A stretch of 52,289 bases of DNA from Planctomycetota bacterium (GTDB taxonomy: Bacteria > Planctomycetota > J058 > JAJDCQ01): NCBI GenBank assembly GCA_029260755.1, contig JAJDCQ010000071.1:1-52289 (forward strand), given 5' to 3'. The notes beneath the pieces are model-generated. The model was not told the DNA's origin and ran no database searches. It saw nothing but the letters and a program-made list of their open reading frames with translations. Below, one piece after another: positions 35,292 to 42,973 of this stretch. The translations under genes were made by a program, and so were the position numbers. The first letter of the stretch is position 1, and every line of letters starts with the position of its first letter.

Positions 35292-35368
35292 CGCGAACTC
35301 GCCATCACGATGGCTCCCTTCCTTTCGGGACTCGCCATCGATGGCTCCCTTCCTTCGGGACTCGCCAT
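35288..35368 (-). CDS. 26-residue mini-ORF bridging acyltransferase and SDR genes
   Basis: The ATG overlaps the acyltransferase stop (TGATG at 35370-35366) and its TGA overlaps the SDR start (ATGA at 35291-35288), so it exactly fills the gap between the two genes. The peptide is internally repetitive: MASPEGREPS, MASPERKGAIV, MASSR. Each repeat carries a GGAAGGGAG ribosome site and an in-frame ATG. It may serve as a translational relay coupling the two genes rather than make a functional peptide. Chance is possible, as the whole spacer is a tandem repeat. Confidence 0.35.
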   Translation of the reverse strand: MASPEGREPSMASPERKGAIVMASSR

Positions 35369-35369
35369 C
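35297..35369. repeat. Tandem repeat, 33 + 30 + 10 nt
   Basis: Three successive units start with actcgccatc and continue gatggctccctt...cggg. The first has two small insertions (ac and t), the third is cut off after 10 nt. All differences preserve a reading frame on the minus strand. The unit contains the self-complementary gccatcgatggc. Confidence 0.85.
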
Positions 35370-36168
35370 AGAAGATCCCCTCGCGTTCCCGGAGCCCGTT
35401 CGAGATCAGCGCTGCGACGGCCGCCTTCACCCGCGCCGCTCCGGCCGCGACGATCGCGGGGTCATCCGACGCCTCGGGCGGGTGCTCCTCGTGGAACGGG
35501 ATCGGCTCGCCGTAGTGGATCCGGTAGCGGACCGGCAGCGGGAACGGCGTGGCCGGGATCGGCAGATACGGCGCCCCGAAGAGCTTGAACGAGTCGAACC
35601 GGGCCAGGAGCGGCCACTGCTCCTCGGCGCCGATGATCGCCGCCGGGATCACGGGCACGCGGTGTCGGATCGCGAGCTCGACGTGGCCGACCCGCCACCC
35701 CTGGAGCTGGTAGCGGTGCCAGAACGTCTTGGCGACGCCGGGGACGCCCTCGGGGAAGACGCTCACGAGCTCGCCCGCCTCGAGCAGCCGCCGGAAGTTG
35801 CCGCGGGTGCCGCTCACCCCGCCGCAGCGGGCGAAGAAGGTGCCGACGAACGGGAGGCGCGGCACGAAGAGATCGAAGACCGGCCGCGCGAGACGCCGCG
35901 GATCGGTGTTGGCGAGCACGTCGAGGACGAGCATCACCCCATCGAGCGGCAGGGTTCCGCTGTGATTCGCGGCGATCACGCCGCCGCCCTCGCGCGGGAT
36001 GTGATGCGCGCCGTGGCTCTGCACCCGGAAGTAACGCTCGTAGAGGTGACGGACGACCTTGAGGCTCTTGCCGAGAGTCGGCGGATGGAAGCCGAACTCG
36101 TCGAAGCCGTGGCCGGCGTCGCGGAACCTGAGGAGGCGGGCGAGCTCGTCGCTGCTCGGGAGGGGCAT
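35368..36168 (-). CDS. Lysophospholipid acyltransferase-like protein (PlsC superfamily)
   Basis: A 266-residue acyltransferase likely acting on the cytoplasmic face of the membrane. Seen: GGGVIAANHSGTLPLDGVML with the NHxGxxPxD form of the HX4D catalytic motif, FFARCGGVSGTRGNFRRLL, FPEGVPGVAKTFW (the FPEG phosphate-binding motif) and VPVIPAAIIGAEE. The frame extends to a GTG at 36219, but that leaves only 14 nt to the divergent radical SAM start. The ATG at 36168 has GGAGG-like sequence upstream and leaves 65 nt for promoters, so it is preferred. Downstream lies the SDR gene through the mini-ORF. The acyl acceptor is not known. Confidence 0.85.
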   Translation of the reverse strand: MPLPSSDELARLLRFRDAGHGFDEFGFHPPTLGKSLKVVRHLYERYFRVQSHGAHHIPREGGGVIAANHSGTLPLDGVMLVLDVLANTDPRRLARPVFDLFVPRLPFVGTFFARCGGVSGTRGNFRRLLEAGELVSVFPEGVPGVAKTFWHRYQLQGWRVGHVELAIRHRVPVIPAAIIGAEEQWPLLARFDSFKLFGAPYLPIPATPFPLPVRYRIHYGEPIPFHEEHPPEASDDPAIVAAGAARVKAAVAALISNGLREREGIF

Positions 36169-36233
36169 GGCGTCCCCATGATCCCCATCGCGCGGCTCGC
36201 CGCAAAGGGCTCGGACCACGGTAGAATGGGCCC

Positions 36234-37541
36234 ATGGGCGCCCGCCTCGAGCTCGTCTTCCACCACGGCCGGACGGGGAAGGTCTCGCTCGGCGTCCTCG
36301 CCGGCGCGCTCGAGACGGACCCGACGACCGCCGCCGTCCCGATCACGTTCGTGCGCCGGGCCGCGCAGCTCCAGGAGGCGATCGAAGCCGCCCGGGAGCG
36401 CGCGGAGCGCGTCCTCGTCGCCTGGTCGTTCTACTCGCCGAACTTCGCCGAGTCGGCCGCCGAGCTCGCGGCGCTTCGACGCTCGGACGGCGTGAGCCAC
36501 GTCGCCGGCGGTCCGCACGCGACGGCCGAGCCGGCGATGACCCTCGCCGCCGGCTGGGACCTCGTCGCGATCGGCGAGGGCGAGCAGACGATCCTCGACC
36601 TCGTCCGGACGCTCGCCGACGGCGCCGACCCGCGCGGCGTCACCGGGGTCGCCCACCGCGGCGACGACGGGACGCTCGTCCAGAACGGCCGCGGCGCGGC
36701 GATCGAGCTCGACGCCTGGCCACCGTTCTCGGTCGCCCACGCGCGCCTCGGCCCGATCGAGATCACCCGCGGCTGCATCTACTCGTGCGGTTTCTGCCAG
36801 ACGCCGTTCCTGGCGAAGGCGCGCTTCCGCCACCGGAGCCTCGAGAGCATCCTCCACTGGGTCGGCGTCCAGAAGGCGCGCGGGTTCGCCGACTGCCGCT
36901 TCATCTCGCCGACCTCGCTCTCCTACGGCGCCGACGGCCCCGAGCCGCGCCTCGACCTCATCGAGACCTTGCTCGCCGGCGTCCGCGGCGTGATCGGCGC
37001 CGAGGCGCGCCTCTTCTACGGCACGTTCCCATCCGAGATCCGGCCCGAGCACGTCACCCCCGAGGCGATCGCGCTCCTCCGACGCTACGTCGACAATGAC
37101 TCCATCATCATCGGCGGCCAGTCGGGATCCGAGCGCGTCCTCGCGGCGAGCCATCGCGGCCACGGCGTCGAGGTCATCGAGCGCGCCGTCGCGATCGCCC
37201 TCGAGGGCGGGCTGACGCCCGACGTCGACTTCCTCTTCGGCCTGCCCGAGGAGGGCCCCGACGAGCTCGAGGCGAGCCTCGCCCTGGCGACGCGGCTCAC
37301 CGAGCGCGGCGCCCGGATCCACGTCCACACGTTCATGCCGCTCCCGGGCACGCCGCTCCGCGACGCGCCGGCTGGCCGGATGGACGAGGCCACCGTCCGA
37401 CGGATCCGGAGCATCTCCGCGAACGGCCGCGGCTACGGCCAGTTCGAGCGCCAGGCCGCGGTCGGCGCGGCGATGGCGGAGCAGCGCCGAACGGGACGGC
37501 CGCTCCCGACGGTGCCGGCGACCCAGCGCGAGCGACGATGA
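36234..37541 (+). CDS. B12-binding-domain radical SAM protein
   Basis: A 435-residue radical SAM enzyme with an N-terminal cobalamin-binding-like domain (about 1-135: VLVAWSFYSPNF, VAGGPHATAEPAMTLAAGWD, VAIGEGEQTI) and a radical SAM core whose cluster motif is C181-x3-C185-x2-C188 (ITRGCIYSCGFCQTPF). Further family marks are RHRSLESILHW, FISPTSLSYG, IIIGGQSGSERVL, VDFLFGLPEEGPDE and FMPLPGTPL. It resembles the TIGR04013-type B12-binding/radical SAM family, whose members occur in lipid- or cofactor-modifying settings. The reaction is unknown. The N-terminal domain lacks the DxHxxG cobalamin ligand motif, so B12 binding, if any, would be base-on or absent. ATG start; stop overlaps the next gene (ATGA). 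Confidence 0.88.
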   Translation: MGARLELVFHHGRTGKVSLGVLAGALETDPTTAAVPITFVRRAAQLQEAIEAARERAERVLVAWSFYSPNFAESAAELAALRRSDGVSHVAGGPHATAEPAMTLAAGWDLVAIGEGEQTILDLVRTLADGADPRGVTGVAHRGDDGTLVQNGRGAAIELDAWPPFSVAHARLGPIEITRGCIYSCGFCQTPFLAKARFRHRSLESILHWVGVQKARGFADCRFISPTSLSYGADGPEPRLDLIETLLAGVRGVIGAEARLFYGTFPSEIRPEHVTPEAIALLRRYVDNDSIIIGGQSGSERVLAASHRGHGVEVIERAVAIALEGGLTPDVDFLFGLPEEGPDELEASLALATRLTERGARIHVHTFMPLPGTPLRDAPAGRMDEATVRRIRSISANGRGYGQFERQAAVGAAMAEQRRTGRPLPTVPATQRERR

Positions 37542-38827
37542 GGTCGCGAGCCCGCGCGATCGCGACGCTCGGCGTCGTCACGGTCCTGATCGCCGTCGCA
37601 ACGGCCGGCGTCGCGCCCGGCCTCTGGCGCCGGTGGCGGATCCGTCGCGAGATCGGGCGAGGCTACGTCTACGATGCCGTCGACGCCTACGCGAGGCTCG
37701 CGGACGCCGAGGGTGAGACGCCGGCGCTCCTCGCGGAGGTGGCGGCCGAGTACATCGGCGGCGCGCTGCGGACGGACATCTGGAACCTCGAGCGCGCGCC
37801 CGAGGCCGCCCTGACCGACGCTGCCTCCGTCGGCCTCGGCACGTCGGCGCGCGTCCGAGATGCGCTCGCCGTCGACTTCCAGGGAGCGGTCGCTCGAGGC
37901 GACGACCGCGCCATCCGGGCCCTGGCGAGGTCGGGCGACCCGAGCGCCCTCGCCGCGCTCGTGAAGGCCGTGAGGCCAGGCCCTGGCAACGACGACATGG
38001 GCGAGGAGGCGTCGACCGCTGCCCTGATCCTCGCCGAGCGCGGCGACGACGCCGCACTCCGCTGGGCGAGGGGTCGCGCCGACGACCCGCTCGTCAGCGA
38101 CGACCCGGAGGCGCCCTCGCGGATCATCGGTCGCCTCGGCGGAGGCCAGGCCGACCTCGACCGCCTGGCCGCGATCCTGCGAAACTCGCGGTACGTCGAG
38201 GGGTTGGTCGGCGCGATCGCGGGGGCGAAGCAGCTCGCCGCCCGCGACGCGGACGTGCGCGACGCCGCCGTCCGCTTCCTGCGCGAGGCCTCGACCGATC
38301 CACCGTCCAACGCGGCTGACGCGGTCCAACGCGAGGCGATCATCGCCCTCGCCCTCCTCGGCGAGCTCGACGAGGCAGACGCGCTCGCTCGCCTCGGCGC
38401 GACGAGGGATGGCGCTGGTGCCGCATCGATGCTCCGCCTGCGCCTCGCCGTCGAGCGCTCCCGATCGGGCGGTCTCGAGGGAGTCGCCGCGCTGCGCGGC
38501 CTGATCGAGAGCGGCGGCCCTCACGCGCTCGCGGCCGTCGTGGAGGCCAGCCTCCGACCCGACCACCCGGCGCGCCCCGTCGCGGCCGACTGGCTGCGCG
38601 CGCGCCTCTCCGACGGAGACGGGACGGCGGACGAGCGCGCGTGGCTCGCTCACCTCCTCGGCCGGGTCGGCGACCAGAGCGACCTCCCCCTCCTGCGGAC
38701 GCTGCTCATCGGCGAACCCGAGGAGGAGATCTGCGCGGCCGGGGCGATCTTGCGGATCGTCGACCGAGGACCGGCCGACGTCAGCGCCCCATCACGATCA
38801 TCAGCGCCACCGTCGGCGCCAAGATGA
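37538..38827 (+). CDS. Membrane-anchored HEAT-like repeat protein
   Basis: A 429-residue protein with an N-terminal membrane helix (about 8-30) and a long helical region in which pairs of Ala/Leu/Asp-rich helices repeat (ALARSGDPSALAALVKAVRP, EEASTAALILAERGDDAALR, LLGRVGDQSDLPLLRTLLIG), the usual look of HEAT/PBS-lyase-like repeats used for protein binding. No enzyme motif. It overlaps the radical SAM gene by 4 nt (ATGA), so the two are coupled and may be functional partners. Its 3' end overlaps the convergent small membrane gene by 47 nt, and the last 20 residues (Pro/Ser/Ala-rich) are therefore encoded on DNA used on both strands. Confidence 0.6.
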   Translation: MRSRARAIATLGVVTVLIAVATAGVAPGLWRRWRIRREIGRGYVYDAVDAYARLADAEGETPALLAEVAAEYIGGALRTDIWNLERAPEAALTDAASVGLGTSARVRDALAVDFQGAVARGDDRAIRALARSGDPSALAALVKAVRPGPGNDDMGEEASTAALILAERGDDAALRWARGRADDPLVSDDPEAPSRIIGRLGGGQADLDRLAAILRNSRYVEGLVGAIAGAKQLAARDADVRDAAVRFLREASTDPPSNAADAVQREAIIALALLGELDEADALARLGATRDGAGAASMLRLRLAVERSRSGGLEGVAALRGLIESGGPHALAAVVEASLRPDHPARPVAADWLRARLSDGDGTADERAWLAHLLGRVGDQSDLPLLRTLLIGEPEEEICAAGAILRIVDRGPADVSAPSRSSAPPSAPR

Positions 38828-39134
38828 GCGCGTTGACGGCGAGCAGGATCACGCAGAGGACGTCCCGCCTCCGCGCCCGCACGATCTGCCGCCCGACCAG
38901 CAGACCGAACAGGCCGACGGGGAAGAGCGAGGCGGCCCGGATCAGGAACGTCTCGCCGACGATCGGCCGCGCGACGCCCTGGAGCGCCTCGAGGACGTCG
39001 GCGACGAGACCGAGCCCCGCCGTGCGATGCCCCCAGAAGAGGATCGGGTAGAGCGCCGCGATCGCGAGCGAGAGCAGGACGAGCCCCCGGTCGGTCCGCG
39101 CCTTCTCGTCTGCCGCCGCGCCCTCGCCGCTCAC
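38781..39134 (-). CDS. Small three-helix membrane protein
   Basis: The open frame is long, but the GTG at 39134 overlapping the phosphatase stop (GTGA) is chosen because upstream sequence is the phosphatase gene in another frame. The 117-residue product has a charged N-terminus and three membrane segments (about 18-36, 62-82, 88-112). No family recognised. It is the last gene of the run histidine kinase, PhoD-like phosphatase, this gene, all coupled by 4-nt overlaps. Confidence 0.5.
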   Translation of the reverse strand: MSGEGAAADEKARTDRGLVLLSLAIAALYPILFWGHRTAGLGLVADVLEALQGVARPIVGETFLIRAASLFPVGLFGLLVGRQIVRARRRDVLCVILLAVNALILAPTVALMIVMGR

Positions 39135-40717
39135 CCGACCTTCTTCCCCGTCGCCACATCGACGGTCACGAACGGCTCGAGCCGATCGATCGCCGCCTCT
39201 CCGTCCGCAGGCGTCCATCGGAAGAGCGACGCGCGGAGGGCGTCCGGCGTCGCGTCGAGGAGACAGAACCCGTTCTCCTCGATCGGCGAGACGAGCTCCT
39301 CGGCCTCGATGATCGCCGAGGGCTGCGCCTCGACGTCGCGGAAGTTGCTCGGCCAGCCGAAGTGGCCGGTCCCGAGCGAGCCGGCGAGGATGCTCGTGAT
39401 CGGTCGGTCGCCGGCGTCGAGGGCGCCGGCGCGATGGATCCTCCCGAGGGCCGTCGCGTGCAGATCCCCGCTGACGAAGATCGGCGTCCGGTCGGCGCGC
39501 GCGTGGGCCGCGGCGAGGAGTCGGTCGTGCTGGCGCGCCCAGCCCTCGCTCCAGCGCGGCTTCGCTCGGCTCGTCCCGATCCTCCCGCGCCCCTCGATCG
39601 CGTCGGGATACCACTCGCCCCACTTGCCGGCCGTCCAGAGCACCGGCGTCGACGGCACCTGGACGAGGTGCCGCGCCGGCGATCCGGCCAGCCGAGCCGT
39701 CACCCACGCCTCGACGTCCTCGGGGATGAACACGCCGTCCGCGCCGCCGCGAAGGCCTCGGCGACAGTCGTAGAGGACCGCCTCGAAGAGCCGCCCCCAG
39801 CGCAGCAGGCCGAAGCTCTCGCTCGTGCCCTCGGCCGTCGGCCACGGCGCGGGCAGGCCGGCGTGGTCGAGCAGCTCGGGGTAGTAGAGACGCTGCGTCG
39901 CGCGCGCGACCGCCTCCATGAACGGGTCGGCCGGGAAGGTCGCCCCGGCGTCCGTCGCCTCGTCGTTCTCGGTGTAGTCGTGGTCGTCCTGGAGAAAGAA
40001 GCAGGGCACCCCGCGGAGCATCGTCCCGTAGAGGTCCGCGAGCTGCGGCCCGAAGGCGCGGGTGAGCACCCCCTCGTTCGCGCTGCCGAGGACGGGCCCC
40101 TCGCGGTCGAAGCTCCCCGCCCGGAAGCGCGCCATCGGCGAGGCGCCCATGCCCCAGCCGCGGCGGCTTCGCAGATCCCAGTAGACGTGGTCGCCGTTCG
40201 CGATCACCGCGTCGGGGGCGAACGAGAGCGCCCGGGCGAGGAGGCGGCGGCGGGTCGCGATCGGGAGGAAGCCTCGGCGCCCCTCCCAGTCGCAGAAGTA
40301 ATCGGGCCCGCCAGCGCAGGTGTAGACGAGCAGCCGGAACCGATCGGGCGTGGCATCGGGCGCGGGCAGGGTCGACAGCTCCCACGGCTCGAGGAGCGGG
40401 CGCTCGTCGTCGCCGGCGCGGAGCTCCAGCCGATGGCGACGTCCCGGCGCGAGCCCGCCCGCGTCGAACAGCCAGAACCGCCCCGCGGCGTCGGTCCGCA
40501 CGCCGTCGACGCGACGACCATCGACGCCGAGGATCGGCGGCGTCGACGCGGGGCTCCGGAGCGAGACCTTCAGGCGAAGGCGGTCCGGCCCGGCGGTCGG
40601 CAGGACGTGCTGAACTGCGCCGTCGCCGATGTCCGGACGGCGACTCGCGAGCTCGAGGAGCGACGCGCCGAGGACCGACGAGGCCGCCCCCCAGGCGAGG
40701 AACTCGCGCCGGTTCAC
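39131..40717 (-). CDS. PhoD-like alkaline phosphatase/phosphodiesterase
   Basis: A 528-residue metallophosphatase-fold enzyme expected to hydrolyse phosphate mono- or diesters outside the cytoplasm. The N-terminus MNRREFLAWGAASSVLGASL has a Tat-type RRxFL motif, in keeping with Tat export of PhoD proteins. Seen: a PhoD N-terminal Ig-like domain (about 45-125), LVYTCAGG, VIANGDHVYWD (metal-binding GDxxY), FLQDDHDYTENDEA (the DDHD of PhoD), FEAVLYDCRRGL, and ISGDLH-like IFVSGDLHATALG. The GTG start overlaps the histidine kinase stop by 4 nt. An operon with a sensor kinase suggests phosphate- or substrate-responsive control (inference). Confidence 0.85.
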   Translation of the reverse strand: MNRREFLAWGAASSVLGASLLELASRRPDIGDGAVQHVLPTAGPDRLRLKVSLRSPASTPPILGVDGRRVDGVRTDAAGRFWLFDAGGLAPGRRHRLELRAGDDERPLLEPWELSTLPAPDATPDRFRLLVYTCAGGPDYFCDWEGRRGFLPIATRRRLLARALSFAPDAVIANGDHVYWDLRSRRGWGMGASPMARFRAGSFDREGPVLGSANEGVLTRAFGPQLADLYGTMLRGVPCFFLQDDHDYTENDEATDAGATFPADPFMEAVARATQRLYYPELLDHAGLPAPWPTAEGTSESFGLLRWGRLFEAVLYDCRRGLRGGADGVFIPEDVEAWVTARLAGSPARHLVQVPSTPVLWTAGKWGEWYPDAIEGRGRIGTSRAKPRWSEGWARQHDRLLAAAHARADRTPIFVSGDLHATALGRIHRAGALDAGDRPITSILAGSLGTGHFGWPSNFRDVEAQPSAIIEAEELVSPIEENGFCLLDATPDALRASLFRWTPADGEAAIDRLEPFVTVDVATGKKVG

Positions 40718-41856
40718 CGGGGCGCCTCGTCGGCCGGGCGCGCGACCGGGACGACGATCGAGACGCTCGTGCCCTCGTCCTTCGCCGACCGGACCTCCAT
40801 CCGCCCGCCGAGGTCACAGACGCGCTCGCGGAGGCTGAGCAGGCCGAAGCCTCCCTCGCCCGAGCCGGTCAGGTCGGCGCCGTCGAAGCCGCGCCCCTCG
40901 TCGGTCACCTCGACCGCGACGGCGGCGCCGCCGTCCTCCAGCCCGGCCTGAACCCGCGCCCGCCCGACCCGCGCGTGCTTGACGACGTTGACGAGCAGCT
41001 CGCGGACGGCCCGGAAGAGGATCACGCTCGTCCGCTCGTCGATCGCCCCGCCGGCGAGGCGGTCATCGAGCTCGACCTCGAGCGCGAAGCGCTCGCGCAG
41101 GTCGCCCGCGAGCCAGCGGAGGGCCGGCGACAGGCCGCCATCGTAGAGGACCGGCGGGCTCAGCTCGAACGAGAGGGTCCGGGCCTGGCGCTGCGCCTCC
41201 TGGAGCAGCTCGGAGATCTCGTGAAGGCGCGTCTCGAGGGCGGGCGCGTCGCGGCGGATCGCCCCGACCTTGAACGCCGCCGCCGTCAGGAGCTGCGCGC
41301 ATCCCTCGTGGAGCCCCTCGGCGAGCCGACGGCGCTCGCGCTCCTCGGCGAGGACCAGCTCGTTCGCGAGGGTGCGGAGCCGCTCCTCGCTCGCGCGGCG
41401 GGCGAGCTCGGCCCGCCGCTGCTCGGTGATGTCGAGGATGTGCATGTGGACGCCGACCACCTCGCCGCCCTCCCCGAGGAGAGGGATCCGGTCGATGAGG
41501 TAGACCGACGGCCCTCGGCCGGCGTCGAACCGTCGAACCTCGTCGGCGAGGACGGCTTCGCCCGTCCGGAAGACCCGCTCGATCGCGGCCTCGATCGCGT
41601 CGGCCTGGGCCGGGAGACACTCGCGGACGGTCCTCCCGACGATCCCCTCGACGGGGACGCCGTGAATCTTCGCGAGCGCCTCGTTCGCGCGGAGGTAGCG
41701 GAAGCTTCGATCGACCAGGCACAGGCCGACCGGCGCCGTCCGGTAGAGAGTCTCGAGCTCGAGGCGGTGGTGACGATCGTCGTCGGGGCGAGAGAGCCCG
41801 GCGCCGGCCGCCGGGCCTCGAGCCGGGTCGTTCGTGGACACGAGAGCTCCTGACAT
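40714..41856 (-). CDS. PAS-containing sensor histidine kinase (HisKA_3 type), orphan
   Basis: A 380-residue soluble histidine kinase. A PAS domain at about 35-145 (LYRTAPVGLCLVDRSFRYLR, VHMHILDITEQRRAEL), a coiled region, the HisKA_3 box ERRRLAEGLHEGCAQLL with phosphoacceptor His183, and an HATPase domain from about 280 (LFRAVRELLVNVVKHA as N box, VEVTDEGRGFDG as G1, GFGLLSLRERV). The equivalent residues of the NarX/DesK group are present. No membrane segment, so it should sense an internal signal. No response regulator is adjacent. The start ATG at 41856 follows a long open frame whose upstream part has no conserved features. The stop overlaps the PhoD-like gene. Confidence 0.87.
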   Translation of the reverse strand: MSGALVSTNDPARGPAAGAGLSRPDDDRHHRLELETLYRTAPVGLCLVDRSFRYLRANEALAKIHGVPVEGIVGRTVRECLPAQADAIEAAIERVFRTGEAVLADEVRRFDAGRGPSVYLIDRIPLLGEGGEVVGVHMHILDITEQRRAELARRASEERLRTLANELVLAEERERRRLAEGLHEGCAQLLTAAAFKVGAIRRDAPALETRLHEISELLQEAQRQARTLSFELSPPVLYDGGLSPALRWLAGDLRERFALEVELDDRLAGGAIDERTSVILFRAVRELLVNVVKHARVGRARVQAGLEDGGAAVAVEVTDEGRGFDGADLTGSGEGGFGLLSLRERVCDLGGRMEVRSAKDEGTSVSIVVPVARPADEAPR

Positions 41857-41963
41857 CGGAAGGATGTCAGAGGGCGGCGACGGACGCAACGCCTTCGGCG
41901 TCGCGCCCGCCGCCGCCCACTCGATCTCCGTGGTTCCCGGCGGGTGTCTTGGGGGGATCGGGG

Positions 41964-42755
41964 TCAGTTGACCTCGGTGTAGCTCCCGGAGTGATCCGCG
42001 GCGATCGACTGGAGGAAGTCCCGAGCGCGGTCGTCGACCGAGACGCCGAACGTGTTGATCGTGGCCTTCTGGACGTTCTTGATCTGGATCAGGTCGCGGT
42101 GGACGACCTCGTCGCCCTCGAACTCCTCGGTGCAGTCGAGGTAGTTGGGCGAGCCGTCCGAGAGGAGCACGACCGAGCCGTTGCCGCCGTCGGCGAGGGC
42201 CGCGGCGACCGCGCCGCCGATGTTGGTCCAGCCGCTCGGCCACCGGCCGTCGATGAAGTCGTAGGCCGCGGCCTTGTTCTCGGCGTTCGCCTGCTGCCGG
42301 TTCTCCTTCCACTGCTCGATGCAGGAGCCGAAGAAGATCACGTTGAAGGAGAAGCTCTCGGGGAGGGCGTCGATCGACCGCTTGAGGTTCGTCGTGGCGA
42401 GCTGGAACCGGTTCGGGTCCCGCATGATCTCGCCGTCGAGCCCGATGAACGGCTCGACCTTGTAGAACATGCTCCGCGACTTGTCGATCACGTAGATGAT
42501 CGAGTCGGTCGCGCCACCGATGTCCTCGCCGAAGAACGTCGGGACCTCGTCGATGAGCACCGGCGGCGGCTCGGTCGGATCGATCCGGCTCTGCTCGGGA
42601 GCGGGCGGCTGCTCGGGGAGCGCGCGGCCCCGGATCGGCTTGTCGATCGGGAGGTCCATCGCGCCGCCGAAGCTGCTGTCGCCGGCGTGGGCGAGGGTCG
42701 CCGGGGCGAAGGCGATCAGGAGGAGGGCGGCGGTCGTCGTCGTCAGCGTCTTCAT
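41964..42755 (-). CDS. Exported VWA-domain protein
   Basis: The ATG at 42755 has AGAGGTG upstream and begins a signal peptide (MKTLTTTTAALLLIAFAPAT, cleavage near AHA). The 263-residue protein has a Pro-rich linker (about 45-75) and a von Willebrand factor A domain: DSIIYVIDKSRSMFYKVEPF with a DxSxS-type MIDAS variant (DKSRSM), LATTNLKRSIDALPESFSFNVIFFG, a Thr in GWTNIGGAVAAAL and VVLLSDGSPNY. Two Cys are probably disulphide-linked in the periplasm. It is 107 nt upstream of the histidine kinase start on the same strand, and divergent from the sigma-54 activator with a 218-nt shared promoter region. Confidence 0.82.
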   Translation of the reverse strand: MKTLTTTTAALLLIAFAPATLAHAGDSSFGGAMDLPIDKPIRGRALPEQPPAPEQSRIDPTEPPPVLIDEVPTFFGEDIGGATDSIIYVIDKSRSMFYKVEPFIGLDGEIMRDPNRFQLATTNLKRSIDALPESFSFNVIFFGSCIEQWKENRQQANAENKAAAYDFIDGRWPSGWTNIGGAVAAALADGGNGSVVLLSDGSPNYLDCTEEFEGDEVVHRDLIQIKNVQKATINTFGVSVDDRARDFLQSIAADHSGSYTEVN

Positions 42756-42885
42756 CGGAACACCTCTGGGTTTCGGTGCCGTTCGTTCCGCGTCTTGCGG
42801 TCGCCCACCTCTAACGCACCTCGAGTGCCGAAACGTATCGGCGTCCCAGACCCGCGTAATCTGCTGATTAGGTTCCTCTTGCGGG

Positions 42886-42902
42886 CCGGCTCGTTCAATG
42901 CC
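42886..42902 (+). promoter_or_regulatory. Possible sigma-54 -24/-12 element
   Basis: ccggctcgttcaatgcc has GG (42888-42889) and GC (42900-42901) separated by exactly 10 nt, with CGGCTCG approximating the TGGCACG block and ATGC approximating TTGC. Transcription would start near 42912, about 60 nt before the activator ATG. The match is imperfect. Confidence 0.25.
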
Positions 42903-42938
42903 ATAAATTCGCTGCATATCATGGACATCTAATACTTC

Positions 42939-42956
42939 TTGATTTTCGATAATCAA
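42939..42956. promoter_or_regulatory. Perfect 6-6-6 inverted repeat before the sigma-54 activator gene
   Basis: ttgattttcgataatcaa has perfectly complementary arms ttgatt and aatcaa around 6 nt. It lies 18 nt upstream of the ATG in the AT-rich segment 42900-42970, the only such AT-rich tract in the window. A dimeric regulator or the gene product itself might bind here. Confidence 0.4.
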
Positions 42957-42973
42957 ATGCGGATAACAACTCC

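Noticed and set aside
42957..42970. lac-operator-like string gcggataacaac
   Set aside because: Only half of the operator is matched, without symmetry, and no LacI-type regulator gene is nearby. It is chance.
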